From Chloroflexia bacterium (GTDB taxonomy: Bacteria > Chloroflexota > Chloroflexia > Thermomicrobiales > JALYUS01), in assembly GCA_025924435.1 (NCBI GenBank), contig JAICIL010000133.1:1-11403 (forward strand): 11,403 nucleotides of DNA, given 5' to 3'. A program made the translations under genes and the position numbers. This document shows positions 1-6,876 of this stretch, piece after piece (the first letter of the stretch is position 1; every line of letters starts with the position of its first letter). The notes beneath the pieces are model-generated. The model ran no database searches. It was not told where the DNA came from and saw only the letters and a list, made by a program, of their open reading frames with translations.

Positions 1-1269
1 GCTGATCCGCATCGCCGTTCGCCCCTGCCACACCGTCCCCCCGCACCAGCAGGTGCCGTCTGTTTGGATGCCAGCGATCACCCGCCGCGTCGTCTCCGCA
101 TCGCCGAACGAGACGAGTACTTGATTGAGGACCACCTCGTTCAGGACTTCGTAACCTGCCGCGCGCAGACCGTCCGCGAACTGGGTTGCGAAGCGGCAGG
201 TGCGCTCGATCATCTCCGCCAGCCCACTTCGACCGAGCGAGCGCAGCGCCGCCCAGATGTCCACCGCACGGGCGCGCCGTGACGCCTCCGGCGTGTACTG
301 GCCCGGCTCGCGCCCAGCACTTTGTTGCAGATAGGCGGCGGCGAGCGTCATCGCGGCGCGGAGCGTCGCCGGGTCGCGCACGACGGCCAGCCCGCTGTCG
401 TACGGCACATTCAGCCACTTGTGCGCGTCCGTCGCCCATGAATCCGCCTCCCCGTACCCCGCCACCAGATGCGCCCGCCCCGGCGCCGCCGCCGCCCACA
501 GCCCGAACGCCCCGTCCACATGCACCCACGCCCCCGCCGCGTGTGCCCGGGCGATGATTTCCCCCGCCGGATCGCAGGCGCCGGTGTTGACGTTGCCCGC
601 CTGGATACAGACGATGGCGGGGGGTGTGAGGGGCGGCAGGGCATCGGCGCGCATCCGCCCCTGGTCGTCCACCGGCACGGTGACGACGCGGTTGCGACCG
701 AAGCCGAGCAGGCCGAGCGCTTTGATGAGGCTCGCGTGCGCCTCGTCGCCGAGGACGACGGTGATGGGGGGCGCGCCGAAGAGGCCATCCGCCTCGACAT
801 CCCAGCCGACGCGGGCGAGCACGGCGTGACGCGCGGCGGCAAGAGCGGTGAAGTTCGCCATCGTCGCGCCGGTCACGAAGCCGCCGCCGCATCCGTCGGG
901 CAGATGCAGAGCATCGCACAGCCAATCGAGCGCGGTTTCTTCCAGCGCGGCGACGACGGGCGACATGACCGCGAAGGCGCAGTTCTGATCCCACGCGCCC
1001 GCCAGCCAGTTCGCCGCGAGCGCGGCGGGCAGCGCGCCGCCCGTCACGAAGCCGAAATACCGCCCGCCCGCCGAGGCGACCGTCGCGGGGGAACCGAGAT
1101 CATCGAGGAGCGCGAGGACGGTGGCCGGATCCGCCGGCCCGGCCGGGAACGGCCCCGCCAGCGCGGAGAGCCGCCGGACTGCCTCCGGCACCGGGGCGAC
1201 GCCCCGATCTTCCAGCCCCGCGAGGTACCGTGCCGCCCGTTCCGCCGTATCGCGCAGCAGGTCTTCCAT
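1..1269 (-). CDS. PLP-dependent decarboxylase (group II, aromatic-amino-acid/glutamate decarboxylase family), 3' end missing
   Basis: The frame stays open for 423 codons from an ATG at 1269 to the window edge, so the C-terminus lies outside. A GGGGAG ribosome-binding site sits about 6 bases upstream of that ATG. The protein has the fold-type I decarboxylase signature. H178 in DEAHAS is the likely residue stacking on the PLP ring, D252 in VHVDGAFG the likely partner of the pyridine nitrogen, and K284 in TDAHKWLNVPYDSG the Schiff-base lysine. The N-terminal region (YFGFVTGG, then FVTGATMANFTALAAAR) and the C-terminal GTCWCGGTVWQGRTAMRIS also fit the family. Members decarboxylate aromatic amino acids, glutamate or related acids in the cytosol; the substrate cannot be read from the sequence. 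A TACACT -10-like box lies upstream at 1307-1312 without a clear -35. Identification of the family is secure, the substrate is not. Confidence 0.93.
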   Translation of the reverse strand, partial: MEDLLRDTAERAARYLAGLEDRGVAPVPEAVRRLSALAGPFPAGPADPATVLALLDDLGSPATVASAGGRYFGFVTGGALPAALAANWLAGAWDQNCAFAVMSPVVAALEETALDWLCDALHLPDGCGGGFVTGATMANFTALAAARHAVLARVGWDVEADGLFGAPPITVVLGDEAHASLIKALGLLGFGRNRVVTVPVDDQGRMRADALPPLTPPAIVCIQAGNVNTGACDPAGEIIARAHAAGAWVHVDGAFGLWAAAAPGRAHLVAGYGEADSWATDAHKWLNVPYDSGLAVVRDPATLRAAMTLAAAYLQQSAGREPGQYTPEASRRARAVDIWAALRSLGRSGLAEMIERTCRFATQFADGLRAAGYEVLNEVVLNQVLVSFGDAETTRRVIAGIQTDGTCWCGGTVWQGRTAMRIS

Positions 1270-1378
1270 GCCGTCTCCCCTTCGCTATCGCGTACATCGC
1301 GGGGTCAGTGTAACGGAGCCGTCGCCTATCGGACAGAGCCAATATTTATACCGGCACAGGCACCGGACGCCTGCCCCC

Positions 1379-1409
1379 TTGTCAGCATGCCATCTCCTCG
1401 CGCGATACT
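1379..1409 (+). promoter_or_regulatory. Candidate sigma-70 promoter for the sunset-domain gene
   Basis: TTGTCA (1379-1384, one mismatch to the -35 consensus) and GATACT (1404-1409, two mismatches to the -10 consensus) are separated by 19 bases, slightly longer than ideal. This would give a leader of roughly 75 bases before the ATG at 1492. The gap 1270-1491 separates divergent genes and must carry promoters for both. The AT-rich patch AATATTTATA at 1341-1350 is another possible -10 region on either strand. Confidence 0.4.
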
Positions 1410-1491
1410 AGCGTTCGAGGATGGCGCAAACAGAACCGGATGGCCCGTCGGATCGTTTCTCCGGTAGACGAGTGTGTGAAAGGAGTGCGCG

Positions 1492-1959
1492 ATGTCACGA
1501 GGGCGACAAATCGGTCTGCTCGGTATCTTGCTCGCGGTCTTTCTGATCGGGGTCGCGCTCTTGCCCGCGAAAGCGCCGCCCGCCGCGAACACCCCCGCGC
1601 CGGCAAATCCGGCCGCGGGGGTCACGGCCACCCCGCCAGGTCTCGGCGGCCAGATCGCGACAACGATCGCCAATCCGCAGCTCGCCACCGCGTTTCCCGG
1701 CCTCAACGCCCCGCGCCTCGCCACGCAGGTCGCCGGGATTGACCGCAATCAGGCGGCGACGGCGATCACCGTCTCCGGCCTCTTCCAGAATGGCGCATGC
1801 CTGAATATCAAGGGCGTCGTCATGCCCAACGGCGGCAAGGTGTACTACCTGCCCGAATCCTACTACTACGAGAGTGCGACGGTTGACAAGACGAAGGGCG
1901 ACCAGTACTTCTGCACCGCCGCCGAAGCCCTGACCGCAGGGTTCACACCGGGGAAGTGA
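1492..1959 (+). CDS. Small exported or membrane-anchored protein with C-terminal sunset domain
   Basis: The 155-residue protein begins with a short basic N-terminus and a hydrophobic segment at about 8-25 (signal peptide or membrane anchor). An Ala/Pro/Thr-rich spacer follows at about 26-55, then a middle region of unknown function. Residues about 103-155 match the pattern of the sunset domain: C-x-IKG, a Gly-Lys pair, a YYLP segment, a Tyr-rich YYY, then YFCTAAEALTAGFTPGK. That domain is usually found at the C-terminus of exported nucleases and envelope proteins. C103 and C141 could form a disulfide outside the cell. The molecular role of the domain is not established and I assign no activity. 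The start is supported by GAAAGGAG at 1478-1485, 6 bases before the ATG. It appears to be a single-gene unit. Recognition of the domain is from memory of its motif, not a search. Confidence 0.85.
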   Translation: MSRGRQIGLLGILLAVFLIGVALLPAKAPPAANTPAPANPAAGVTATPPGLGGQIATTIANPQLATAFPGLNAPRLATQVAGIDRNQAATAITVSGLFQNGACLNIKGVVMPNGGKVYYLPESYYYESATVDKTKGDQYFCTAAEALTAGFTPGK

Positions 1960-2015
1960 CGCGGCGTGCGTAGCGAGTAACAAGTAACGTATTGATCTAT
2001 GCGCGGCTGGATGCG

Positions 2016-2044
2016 TTGACACCGCATGGGCGCAATGGCACGAT
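2016..2044 (+). promoter_or_regulatory. Candidate promoter of the ThDP enzyme gene, entering the palindrome
   Basis: A perfect TTGACA -35 hexamer lies at 2016-2021. With a 17-base spacer the -10 position is CACGAT (2039-2044, three of six consensus bases), inside the left arm of the 46-bp palindrome. If this promoter is real, transcription would start within the palindrome, so the palindrome could act as an operator or as a hairpin at the 5' end of the mRNA. The weak -10 lowers confidence. Confidence 0.35.
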
Positions 2045-2082
2045 GCGCGCGGAATCGGCGCCGATTCCGCGCGCATCGTGCC
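2037..2082. repeat. Perfect 46-bp palindrome (two 23-bp arms, no spacer)
   Basis: The arm at 2037-2059, beginning GGCACGATGCGCGCGG, is the exact reverse complement of 2060-2082, with the centre between 2059 and 2060. Symmetry stops at the next base pair (T2036 against G2083). It lies between the sunset-domain gene and the ThDP enzyme gene, 35 bases upstream of the ATG at 2118. Possible roles are an operator for a dimeric regulator, a transcribed hairpin, or a remnant of a mobile palindromic repeat. No run of T follows, so it is not a classical intrinsic terminator. Confidence 0.95.
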
Positions 2083-2117
2083 GCGTACATTGCGACGGAC
2101 AACGACAAGGAGCGGCA

Positions 2118-3761
2118 ATGCCACGGCTGACGGGCGGGCAAGCATTGGTGCAATCCCTCGCGCGGGAAGGGCTGGAGACGCTCTTCGGCCTGCCCGGCGT
2201 GCAACTCGACTGGGTGTTCGACGCGCTCTACGCGGAACGCGACCGCATCGCCGTCTATCACACGCGCCACGAGCAGGCGACGGCCTACATGGCCGACGGC
2301 TACGCCCGCACGACCGGGCAGATCGGCGCGTGCATGGTCGTGCCGGGGCCGGGGCTGCTCAATGCGAGCGCCGCGCTCGCCACCGCCTACGCGTGTTCAT
2401 CGCCCGTGCTCTGTATCGCGGGCCAGATCCCGTCGGCGACGATTGATAAACGGTACGGGATGCTCCACGAGGTGCATCGGCAGCGCGAGGTGATGGCATC
2501 ACTCACCAAATGGGCGGGGCGCGCGGACACCCCCGCGGCGGTCCCCGGCGTCGTGCGCGAGGCGTTCCGGCAACTGCGTACGGGCCGTCCGCGCCCGGTC
2601 GGCATCGAAGTCCCGGCGGATATGCTGCAAATGACGGAGGACGTGGCGCTCCTCGATCCGGCCACGCCCGAGCGGAGCGCGGGCGACCCCGACCTGCTGC
2701 GGCAGGCCGCCGCGCTCTTGCGCGCCGCCGAACGGCCGCTGATCTACAGCGGCGGCGGCGTGCTCGGCGCGGGGGCGTGGGACGAGGTGCGGGCGGTCGC
2801 CGAACTGCTCGAAGCGCCCGTCGTCATGTCGCTCGACGGGCGCGGCGCGCTCTCCGACCGGCACCACCTCGCGCAGACGGGGCTTGCCGGGATGCGCCTC
2901 CTGCCGCATGCCGATGTCGTGCTGGCGGTCGGCACGCGCTTCTTCCAGCCCGCCGTCGCGTGGGGAGTGCCGCCGGGCGCGCGCGTGATCCGCATTGACA
3001 TTGACCCGGACGAGATCGCGCGCCACGGGCAGCCGACCATCGGCATCGTCGGGGACGCGAAGGGCGCGCTCGCCGCGCTGCGCGACCTGCTCGACGGCGC
3101 ACCCCGCCGCCCGTCGCGCGAAGCGGAGATGCGCGCGGCGAAGGAGGCGGCAACCGCGCAACTCGCCGCCATCCAACCCCAGGCCGCATACAGCGACGCG
3201 ATCCGCGCCGCGCTGCCGGACGATGGAATCCTCGTCGCGGACCTCACGCAGGTCTCCTTCTACGGGACGCTCGGCTACCCCGTCTACGCGCCGCGCACGC
3301 TCATCGGCCCCGGCTATCAGGGGACGCTCGGCTCCGGCTTCGCCACCGCGCTCGGCGCGCAGGTCGGCAATCCGGGCAGGAAGGTCGTCGCGCTGCTGGG
3401 TGACGGCGGCTTCCTCTACAATGTGCAGGAACTGGCGACGATGCGGCAGCAAAGCCTCAATGTCGTCGCGGTCGTTTTCAACGACAACGCCTACGGCAAT
3501 GTGAAGCGGACGCAGCGCGAGGCGTTCTCCGGGCATGTGATCGCCGCCGATCTCGTCAACCCGGATTTCGTCGCGTTGGCGGAATCGTTCGGCATCAGTG
3601 GCATCCGCGTCCGCGCGCCGGACGCCCTGCGGAGCGTGCTGGGCGACGCGCTCGCCGCCCGTGCGCCGGCGCTGATCGAGGTCGCGGTCGGCGAGATGCC
3701 GAGCGCGTGGCATCTCGTCGGCCCCGGCGGCGGCGGATACCCCGTCTTGTGGCCCTCCTGA
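2118..3761 (+). CDS. Thiamine-diphosphate-dependent enzyme, acetolactate-synthase-like large subunit family
   Basis: The 547-residue protein has the three-domain layout of the acetolactate synthase/benzoylformate decarboxylase group. The N-terminal pyrimidine-binding domain carries the ThDP-activating glutamate E52 (in TRHEQATAYMADGYART). The central domain includes the segment RVIRIDIDPDEIARH. The C-terminal diphosphate-binding domain has G428-D429-G430 and N455-D-N457 (FNDNAYG), which bind the metal and diphosphate. Such enzymes decarboxylate 2-oxo acids, sometimes with carboligation. No regulatory IlvN-type subunit or other branched-chain gene is nearby, so a true biosynthetic acetolactate synthase is not shown. 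A decarboxylase or lyase of another 2-oxo acid is equally possible. The start at 2118 is chosen because AAGGAG (2107-2112) precedes it by 5 bases; the frame is open further upstream from 1992, but that would run through the palindrome. Confidence 0.93.
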   Translation: MPRLTGGQALVQSLAREGLETLFGLPGVQLDWVFDALYAERDRIAVYHTRHEQATAYMADGYARTTGQIGACMVVPGPGLLNASAALATAYACSSPVLCIAGQIPSATIDKRYGMLHEVHRQREVMASLTKWAGRADTPAAVPGVVREAFRQLRTGRPRPVGIEVPADMLQMTEDVALLDPATPERSAGDPDLLRQAAALLRAAERPLIYSGGGVLGAGAWDEVRAVAELLEAPVVMSLDGRGALSDRHHLAQTGLAGMRLLPHADVVLAVGTRFFQPAVAWGVPPGARVIRIDIDPDEIARHGQPTIGIVGDAKGALAALRDLLDGAPRRPSREAEMRAAKEAATAQLAAIQPQAAYSDAIRAALPDDGILVADLTQVSFYGTLGYPVYAPRTLIGPGYQGTLGSGFATALGAQVGNPGRKVVALLGDGGFLYNVQELATMRQQSLNVVAVVFNDNAYGNVKRTQREAFSGHVIAADLVNPDFVALAESFGISGIRVRAPDALRSVLGDALAARAPALIEVAVGEMPSAWHLVGPGGGGYPVLWPS

Positions 3762-3782
3762 ATGCAGTCGCCACGAGACGGC

Positions 3783-3921
3783 GAAACCGGGGAGAACCGC
3801 AAAGGCGCAGAGAGCACAAAGAACGCAAAGAATGAGGGGGAGAAAAATCGCTGTGCGCATCCTCTCTCTTTCTCTTTGCGGCCTCTGCGTCCTTCGCGCC
3901 TTTGCAGTTCTCCCCGGTTTC
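3783..3921. repeat. 139-bp palindromic MITE-like repeat
   Basis: The ends are perfect 15-base inverted repeats: GAAACCGGGGAGAAC at 3783-3797 and its complement at 3907-3921. Imperfect pairing continues inward for about 50 bases per side (CGCAAAGGCGCAGAG-like on the left, CTCTTTGCGGCCTCTGCGTCC-like on the right). The centre is unpaired and A/G-rich. Open frames exist through it, but they encode the low-complexity Leu/Cys/Ala strings typical of such repeats, so I call no gene. It occupies much of the 317-base gap between the ThDP enzyme and the deacetylase and could act as a transcribed hairpin after the ThDP gene. A related end is seen near 10303. Confidence 0.85.
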
Positions 3922-4022
3922 TTCTCCATGGATATGGGCAGCGGCCGTAACTAATGCGCCCTTCGCGCGTTATGTAGATGGGAGGCCGCTTCCGCGTATC
4001 GCGCGGGCGGTGTGGAGGAAGG

Positions 4023-4050
4023 TTGCGGTATCGCGCGGATCGCGTATGAT
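4023..4050 (+). promoter_or_regulatory. Candidate sigma-70 promoter of the polysaccharide deacetylase gene
   Basis: TTGCGG (4023-4028) and TATGAT (4045-4050, one mismatch to consensus) are separated by 16 bases. The expected transcription start near 4057 leaves a short leader holding the purine-rich GGGAGGGG immediately before the ATG at 4079. This arrangement argues against upstream start codons in the same frame. Confidence 0.55.
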
Positions 4051-4078
4051 ACCGCCCGTGGGGAAGTTTGGGAGGGGT

Positions 4079-5212
4079 ATGGAGCCAGGGAAACACGGCG
4101 TTCGCCGGCCTGCGGAGGCATGGCCGCATGCGCGTTGGGTCAGCCTCGTCCCGGCGCTTATCCTGATCTTCTTCGTCGCGAGCGCGGCGATTTCCCCCCG
4201 CACCACCCAGGCGGTGGATGCCCCCGCCGACCCGATCACCCCACCCGCGCAGCCGATGCCCCCGTCGCCCTCCCCGGATGCCGCGCGGGACGCGCCCGAT
4301 CCGATCACGGCGACGCCCGCCGCCTTCATCGCCGGCGCCTTGACCGGCACGAACGATATCGCGCAGCCGACCGCGACGCCGCTCCCCGCACCGACCACGA
4401 CGCCCACGCCGATTCCCCCGACCGCGACGGTCGTGCCGCCGACGCCGACGCCATCCGGGCCGACGGCGACGCCGGATCAGGGCGCGGCGGGGAATGCGCA
4501 GCCGGTGGACGGCACGATCCGCGTGCCCGTATTGATGTACCACTACATCCGCGTCAATCCCGTCGCCAGCGACCGGCTCGGCTACGGCCTCTCCGTGACA
4601 CCGGCGGATTTCGCTGCGCAGATGGAGTGGCTCGTCAAGAACGGCTATCACGCCGTCTTCCCCTCGGAACTGAGCGCCGCGATCACGCAGAATGCGCCGC
4701 TACCGACGAAGCCGATCGTCCTGACCTTCGATGACGGGTATCGCGACTTCTACGACCAGGCATGGCCGGTGCTCAAGCGGTACGGGCTGAAGTCGTCCAG
4801 CGCGGTGATCACCAACTTCGCGGACAAGGGAGACCGGGGCGACCAGCAATACATGAACTGGGCCATGATCCGCGAACTCGATCACAGCGGCCTGGTCGAG
4901 ATCGCCTCGCACACGCAGTCCCACCCCGATCTCACCCGGATTTCGGCGGCGCAGCGCTGGACGGAACTCGCGAAGAGCAAGGACCTGATCGAGCAGCAGG
5001 TCGGCCACCCCTGCACGGCGTTCGTCTATCCCTCCGGGAAGTACGACGGCGCGACGGTGGCGGACGCCAAGCGGGCGGGCTACCAGATCGCCTTCACGAC
5101 GAACGACGGCAAGGTCCGCGCCCCGCAGGATGGCGGCGTCATGCTCCAATTGCCCCGCGTCCGCGTCGCGGGGGGCACGACGCTCACCGGATTCGCCAGA
5201 AATGTCGGCTGA
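4079..5212 (+). CDS. Membrane-anchored polysaccharide deacetylase (NodB domain, carbohydrate esterase 4 type)
   Basis: The protein has 377 residues. A basic N-terminus and a membrane segment (about 21-39) are followed by a long Pro/Thr/Ala-rich linker (about 47-140), which puts the catalytic domain outside the membrane. The NodB domain shows motif 1 TFDDGY with D218 and D219, motif 2 SHTQSHP with metal-ligand candidates H278 and H282, and motif 3 FVYPSGKYD (about 316-323). Family members remove N- or O-acetyl groups from cell-wall or exopolysaccharides using a divalent metal. The usual late histidine motif is not obvious: LPRVRV (358-363) stands near where a Leu-x-His would be expected, so activity is not certain. 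The start at 4079 fits the promoter and GGAGGGG upstream; ATG at 4046 and GTG at 4058 are in frame but lie at or just after the -10 box. The gene converges with the serine hydrolase gene, leaving a 38-base gap with no clear terminator. Confidence 0.92.
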   Translation: MEPGKHGVRRPAEAWPHARWVSLVPALILIFFVASAAISPRTTQAVDAPADPITPPAQPMPPSPSPDAARDAPDPITATPAAFIAGALTGTNDIAQPTATPLPAPTTTPTPIPPTATVVPPTPTPSGPTATPDQGAAGNAQPVDGTIRVPVLMYHYIRVNPVASDRLGYGLSVTPADFAAQMEWLVKNGYHAVFPSELSAAITQNAPLPTKPIVLTFDDGYRDFYDQAWPVLKRYGLKSSSAVITNFADKGDRGDQQYMNWAMIRELDHSGLVEIASHTQSHPDLTRISAAQRWTELAKSKDLIEQQVGHPCTAFVYPSGKYDGATVADAKRAGYQIAFTTNDGKVRAPQDGGVMLQLPRVRVAGGTTLTGFARNVG

Positions 5213-5250
5213 ACGCGCGGTTTAATTTCGCCAGAGAATGCCCAAGCGCG

Positions 5251-6768
5251 CTATCGCCCGCCGCCCGTTTCGATCCCCAGATGCGCGAGATCCGCGAAGA
5301 GCGCCCAGGCGGATGCGCTCTCCGCGACATCGGGCGCGAAGACGGCGAGGGTGAACGCCGCGCCGTGGCCGAGGTCAAGGCGCGCGACATCGTTCTCGAC
5401 GCCATCGTACCAGCCGCGCTTCTCGTAGAGCGGCAGGGAGGGATCGCCGATCGCGCTCCGCACGCTGCCGGGCGCTTCCGAGCGGCCGAGCAGATCGCGA
5501 ATCCGCGCCGTATCGCCAACTTCGCCCTGTACCAGCGCGTCCATCAGCAGGAGCGATTCGCGCGGCGCGAGATAATTGTCGTCGTCATCGTCCGCATACG
5601 CCGTATCGAAGTGCGAGCCGAGGTAGGAGTGCGCCATGCCGATGCGCCGCATCAGCGCGTTGATGCGCGTGCGCCCCGCGAAGTCAATCAGATCGTTCGC
5701 GGCCTCGTTGTCGGAATGGACGATCATCGCCTCTTCGAGCGCGTCCACGTCCGCATCCCGCGGGAGTTCGCCGCGCGCGATGCCATCCTCGCAGGCGGCG
5801 AGGATGGCCAGTTTCATCACCGAGGCGGCGGGATAGAGAGCCTCGCCGCGCAGCGATACCGTCACTGTCCCGCGCGGTGTGGTGTATTGCACGGCGATGC
5901 CCACCGTCTCCTCCACGCCCATCAGCCGGAGTAGCAGGCCCGCGAGCAGCCGCCCGCCCGCGCCGCCATCGGGCACGAGCCGCACGGCCTGGGCGACATC
6001 GGCGGCGTCGGTGGCACTCACCGCGCCCGTCGCCGGGTCCCAGACGAGGACGCGCCGCGTGAACGGCTGCACGAGCCGGTAGCCCGCCGCCGTCGCGATC
6101 CAGACCGGCTCCCGCAGCGGTGCGCCCGCCCGCGCCAGGTCCGCCGCCTGCCGGGCGATGTCGTCGGGCGTGTGGGACGCGGGGCGGGGCGGCGCATCGG
6201 CCGCGACCAGAGCCGCAAACGGCAGCGGGACGCGGAACCCGCCGAGCATCCGCATCTCCGGGGCGGCGAGCGCGGGCGGCATCGCGTCCGGGGGCAACGA
6301 CGAGAGCGCGCCGCCGGGCGTCAGGAACGCCGGGGGGGCGCTCCCCGAATCCGCGCGCGGTGCGGCGGTGGCGAGCATCCCGTACGTGATCGCGCTCCCC
6401 GCCATGAGTGTCACGGCGGCCCGATGGTCGAGGAGCGTCGCGACGAGCGGCGGCGCGCTCGCGGCGTCCGGCCGGCCCTCCGGCAGGAGCACGACCACCC
6501 CCGCGAAGTGCAGCATGATGCCGCGCCCGTCGGTCGTCACGCTCCCCAGCGGGCCGGGGTCGGGGACGTCCCGCACGCGAAGCAGCGCGTCGAGCAGCGG
6601 GAAAATCGCCGGATCGAGGTCGCCCGCGTCGGCGATTGCGGCGGCGGGCGCGCCATCGGCGCGGGCGGGATGGGGCGCGATGAGCAGCACGAAGGTGGCG
6701 GCGAGCAGCATCGCCCGCCAATCGCGGCGACTGCGCCTTTTCCGTCTCCCGGCCCGATTGCCTGCCAT
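5251..6768 (-). CDS. Exported beta-lactamase-like serine hydrolase with long N-terminal extension
   Basis: The 505-residue protein starts with a basic stretch (RRKRRSRRDWR) and a hydrophobic signal segment at about 19-32, with a likely cleavage after ARA (35-37). Residues about 285-505 have the penicillin-binding/class A beta-lactamase pattern: S316-V-M-K319 (SxxK), S352-D353-N354 (SDN) and K450-R451-G452 where KTG/KSG is expected. NYLAPRE (398-404) resembles the loop after the omega region, but I see no clear Glu166 equivalent, and a run of five Asp (393-397) lies there instead. The first 250 mature residues match no family I recognise. Likely a D,D-peptidase-like or esterase-like enzyme outside the cell; resistance to beta-lactams cannot be claimed. 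The start has a weak GAGG upstream. It follows pdxH on the same strand after 108 bases, with an inverted repeat in the gap, so cotranscription is uncertain. Confidence 0.88.
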   Translation of the reverse strand: MAGNRAGRRKRRSRRDWRAMLLAATFVLLIAPHPARADGAPAAAIADAGDLDPAIFPLLDALLRVRDVPDPGPLGSVTTDGRGIMLHFAGVVVLLPEGRPDAASAPPLVATLLDHRAAVTLMAGSAITYGMLATAAPRADSGSAPPAFLTPGGALSSLPPDAMPPALAAPEMRMLGGFRVPLPFAALVAADAPPRPASHTPDDIARQAADLARAGAPLREPVWIATAAGYRLVQPFTRRVLVWDPATGAVSATDAADVAQAVRLVPDGGAGGRLLAGLLLRLMGVEETVGIAVQYTTPRGTVTVSLRGEALYPAASVMKLAILAACEDGIARGELPRDADVDALEEAMIVHSDNEAANDLIDFAGRTRINALMRRIGMAHSYLGSHFDTAYADDDDDNYLAPRESLLLMDALVQGEVGDTARIRDLLGRSEAPGSVRSAIGDPSLPLYEKRGWYDGVENDVARLDLGHGAAFTLAVFAPDVAESASAWALFADLAHLGIETGGGR

Positions 6769-6788
6769 CGGTTCAACCTCATCCCCGA

Positions 6789-6850
6789 CCCCGCTCTATC
6801 GCCGCCCCGACGCTTCGATACCGAGAGATCATGGCGGCGATAGAGCGGGG
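6789..6850. repeat. Perfect 18-bp inverted repeat with 26-base loop between pdxH and the serine hydrolase gene
   Basis: CCCCGCTCTATCGCCGCC at 6789-6806 is exactly complementary to 6833-6850. On the minus strand it falls after the pdxH stop codon and before the ATG of the hydrolase. It could be a transcript-stabilising or attenuating hairpin, an end of pdxH transcription, or a short mobile palindrome. No T-run follows it in the direction of transcription, so a standard intrinsic terminator is not supported. Confidence 0.9.
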
Positions 6851-6876
6851 AGCCGATCGTCGCGCAATTGGCGCGC

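Noticed and set aside
469..1467. Long plus-strand open frame of 332 codons
   Set aside because: It is antisense to the PLP decarboxylase, whose motifs are unmistakable. The peptide is Arg/Gly-rich with no family features, as expected for shadow frames at this GC content.
2016..2082. Riboswitch (for example thiamine-related) before the ThDP enzyme gene
   Set aside because: The leader contains only the simple palindrome; none of the conserved junction sequences of a TPP riboswitch is visible.
2499..3929. 476-codon minus-strand open frame opposite the ThDP enzyme
   Set aside because: Its start lies in the palindromic repeat, where it encodes a Cys/Leu/Ala low-complexity string, and the rest is antisense to a conserved enzyme. 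No ribosome-binding site or motif supports it.
3762..3950. Small plus-strand open frame directly after the ThDP enzyme gene
   Set aside because: It is entirely the translation of the MITE-like repeat.
3491..4651. 386-codon minus-strand open frame across the repeat and the deacetylase N-terminal region
   Set aside because: It is antisense to the Pro/Thr-rich linker and composed mainly of Arg and Gly; no domain is visible.
5213..5250. Terminator between the convergent deacetylase and serine hydrolase genes
   Set aside because: The 38-base gap shows no clear hairpin with a T-run on either strand.
4762..5934. 390-codon plus-strand open frame spanning the deacetylase 3' half and the serine hydrolase gene
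   Set aside because: It overlaps two genes with clear catalytic motifs and shows no family similarity of its own.
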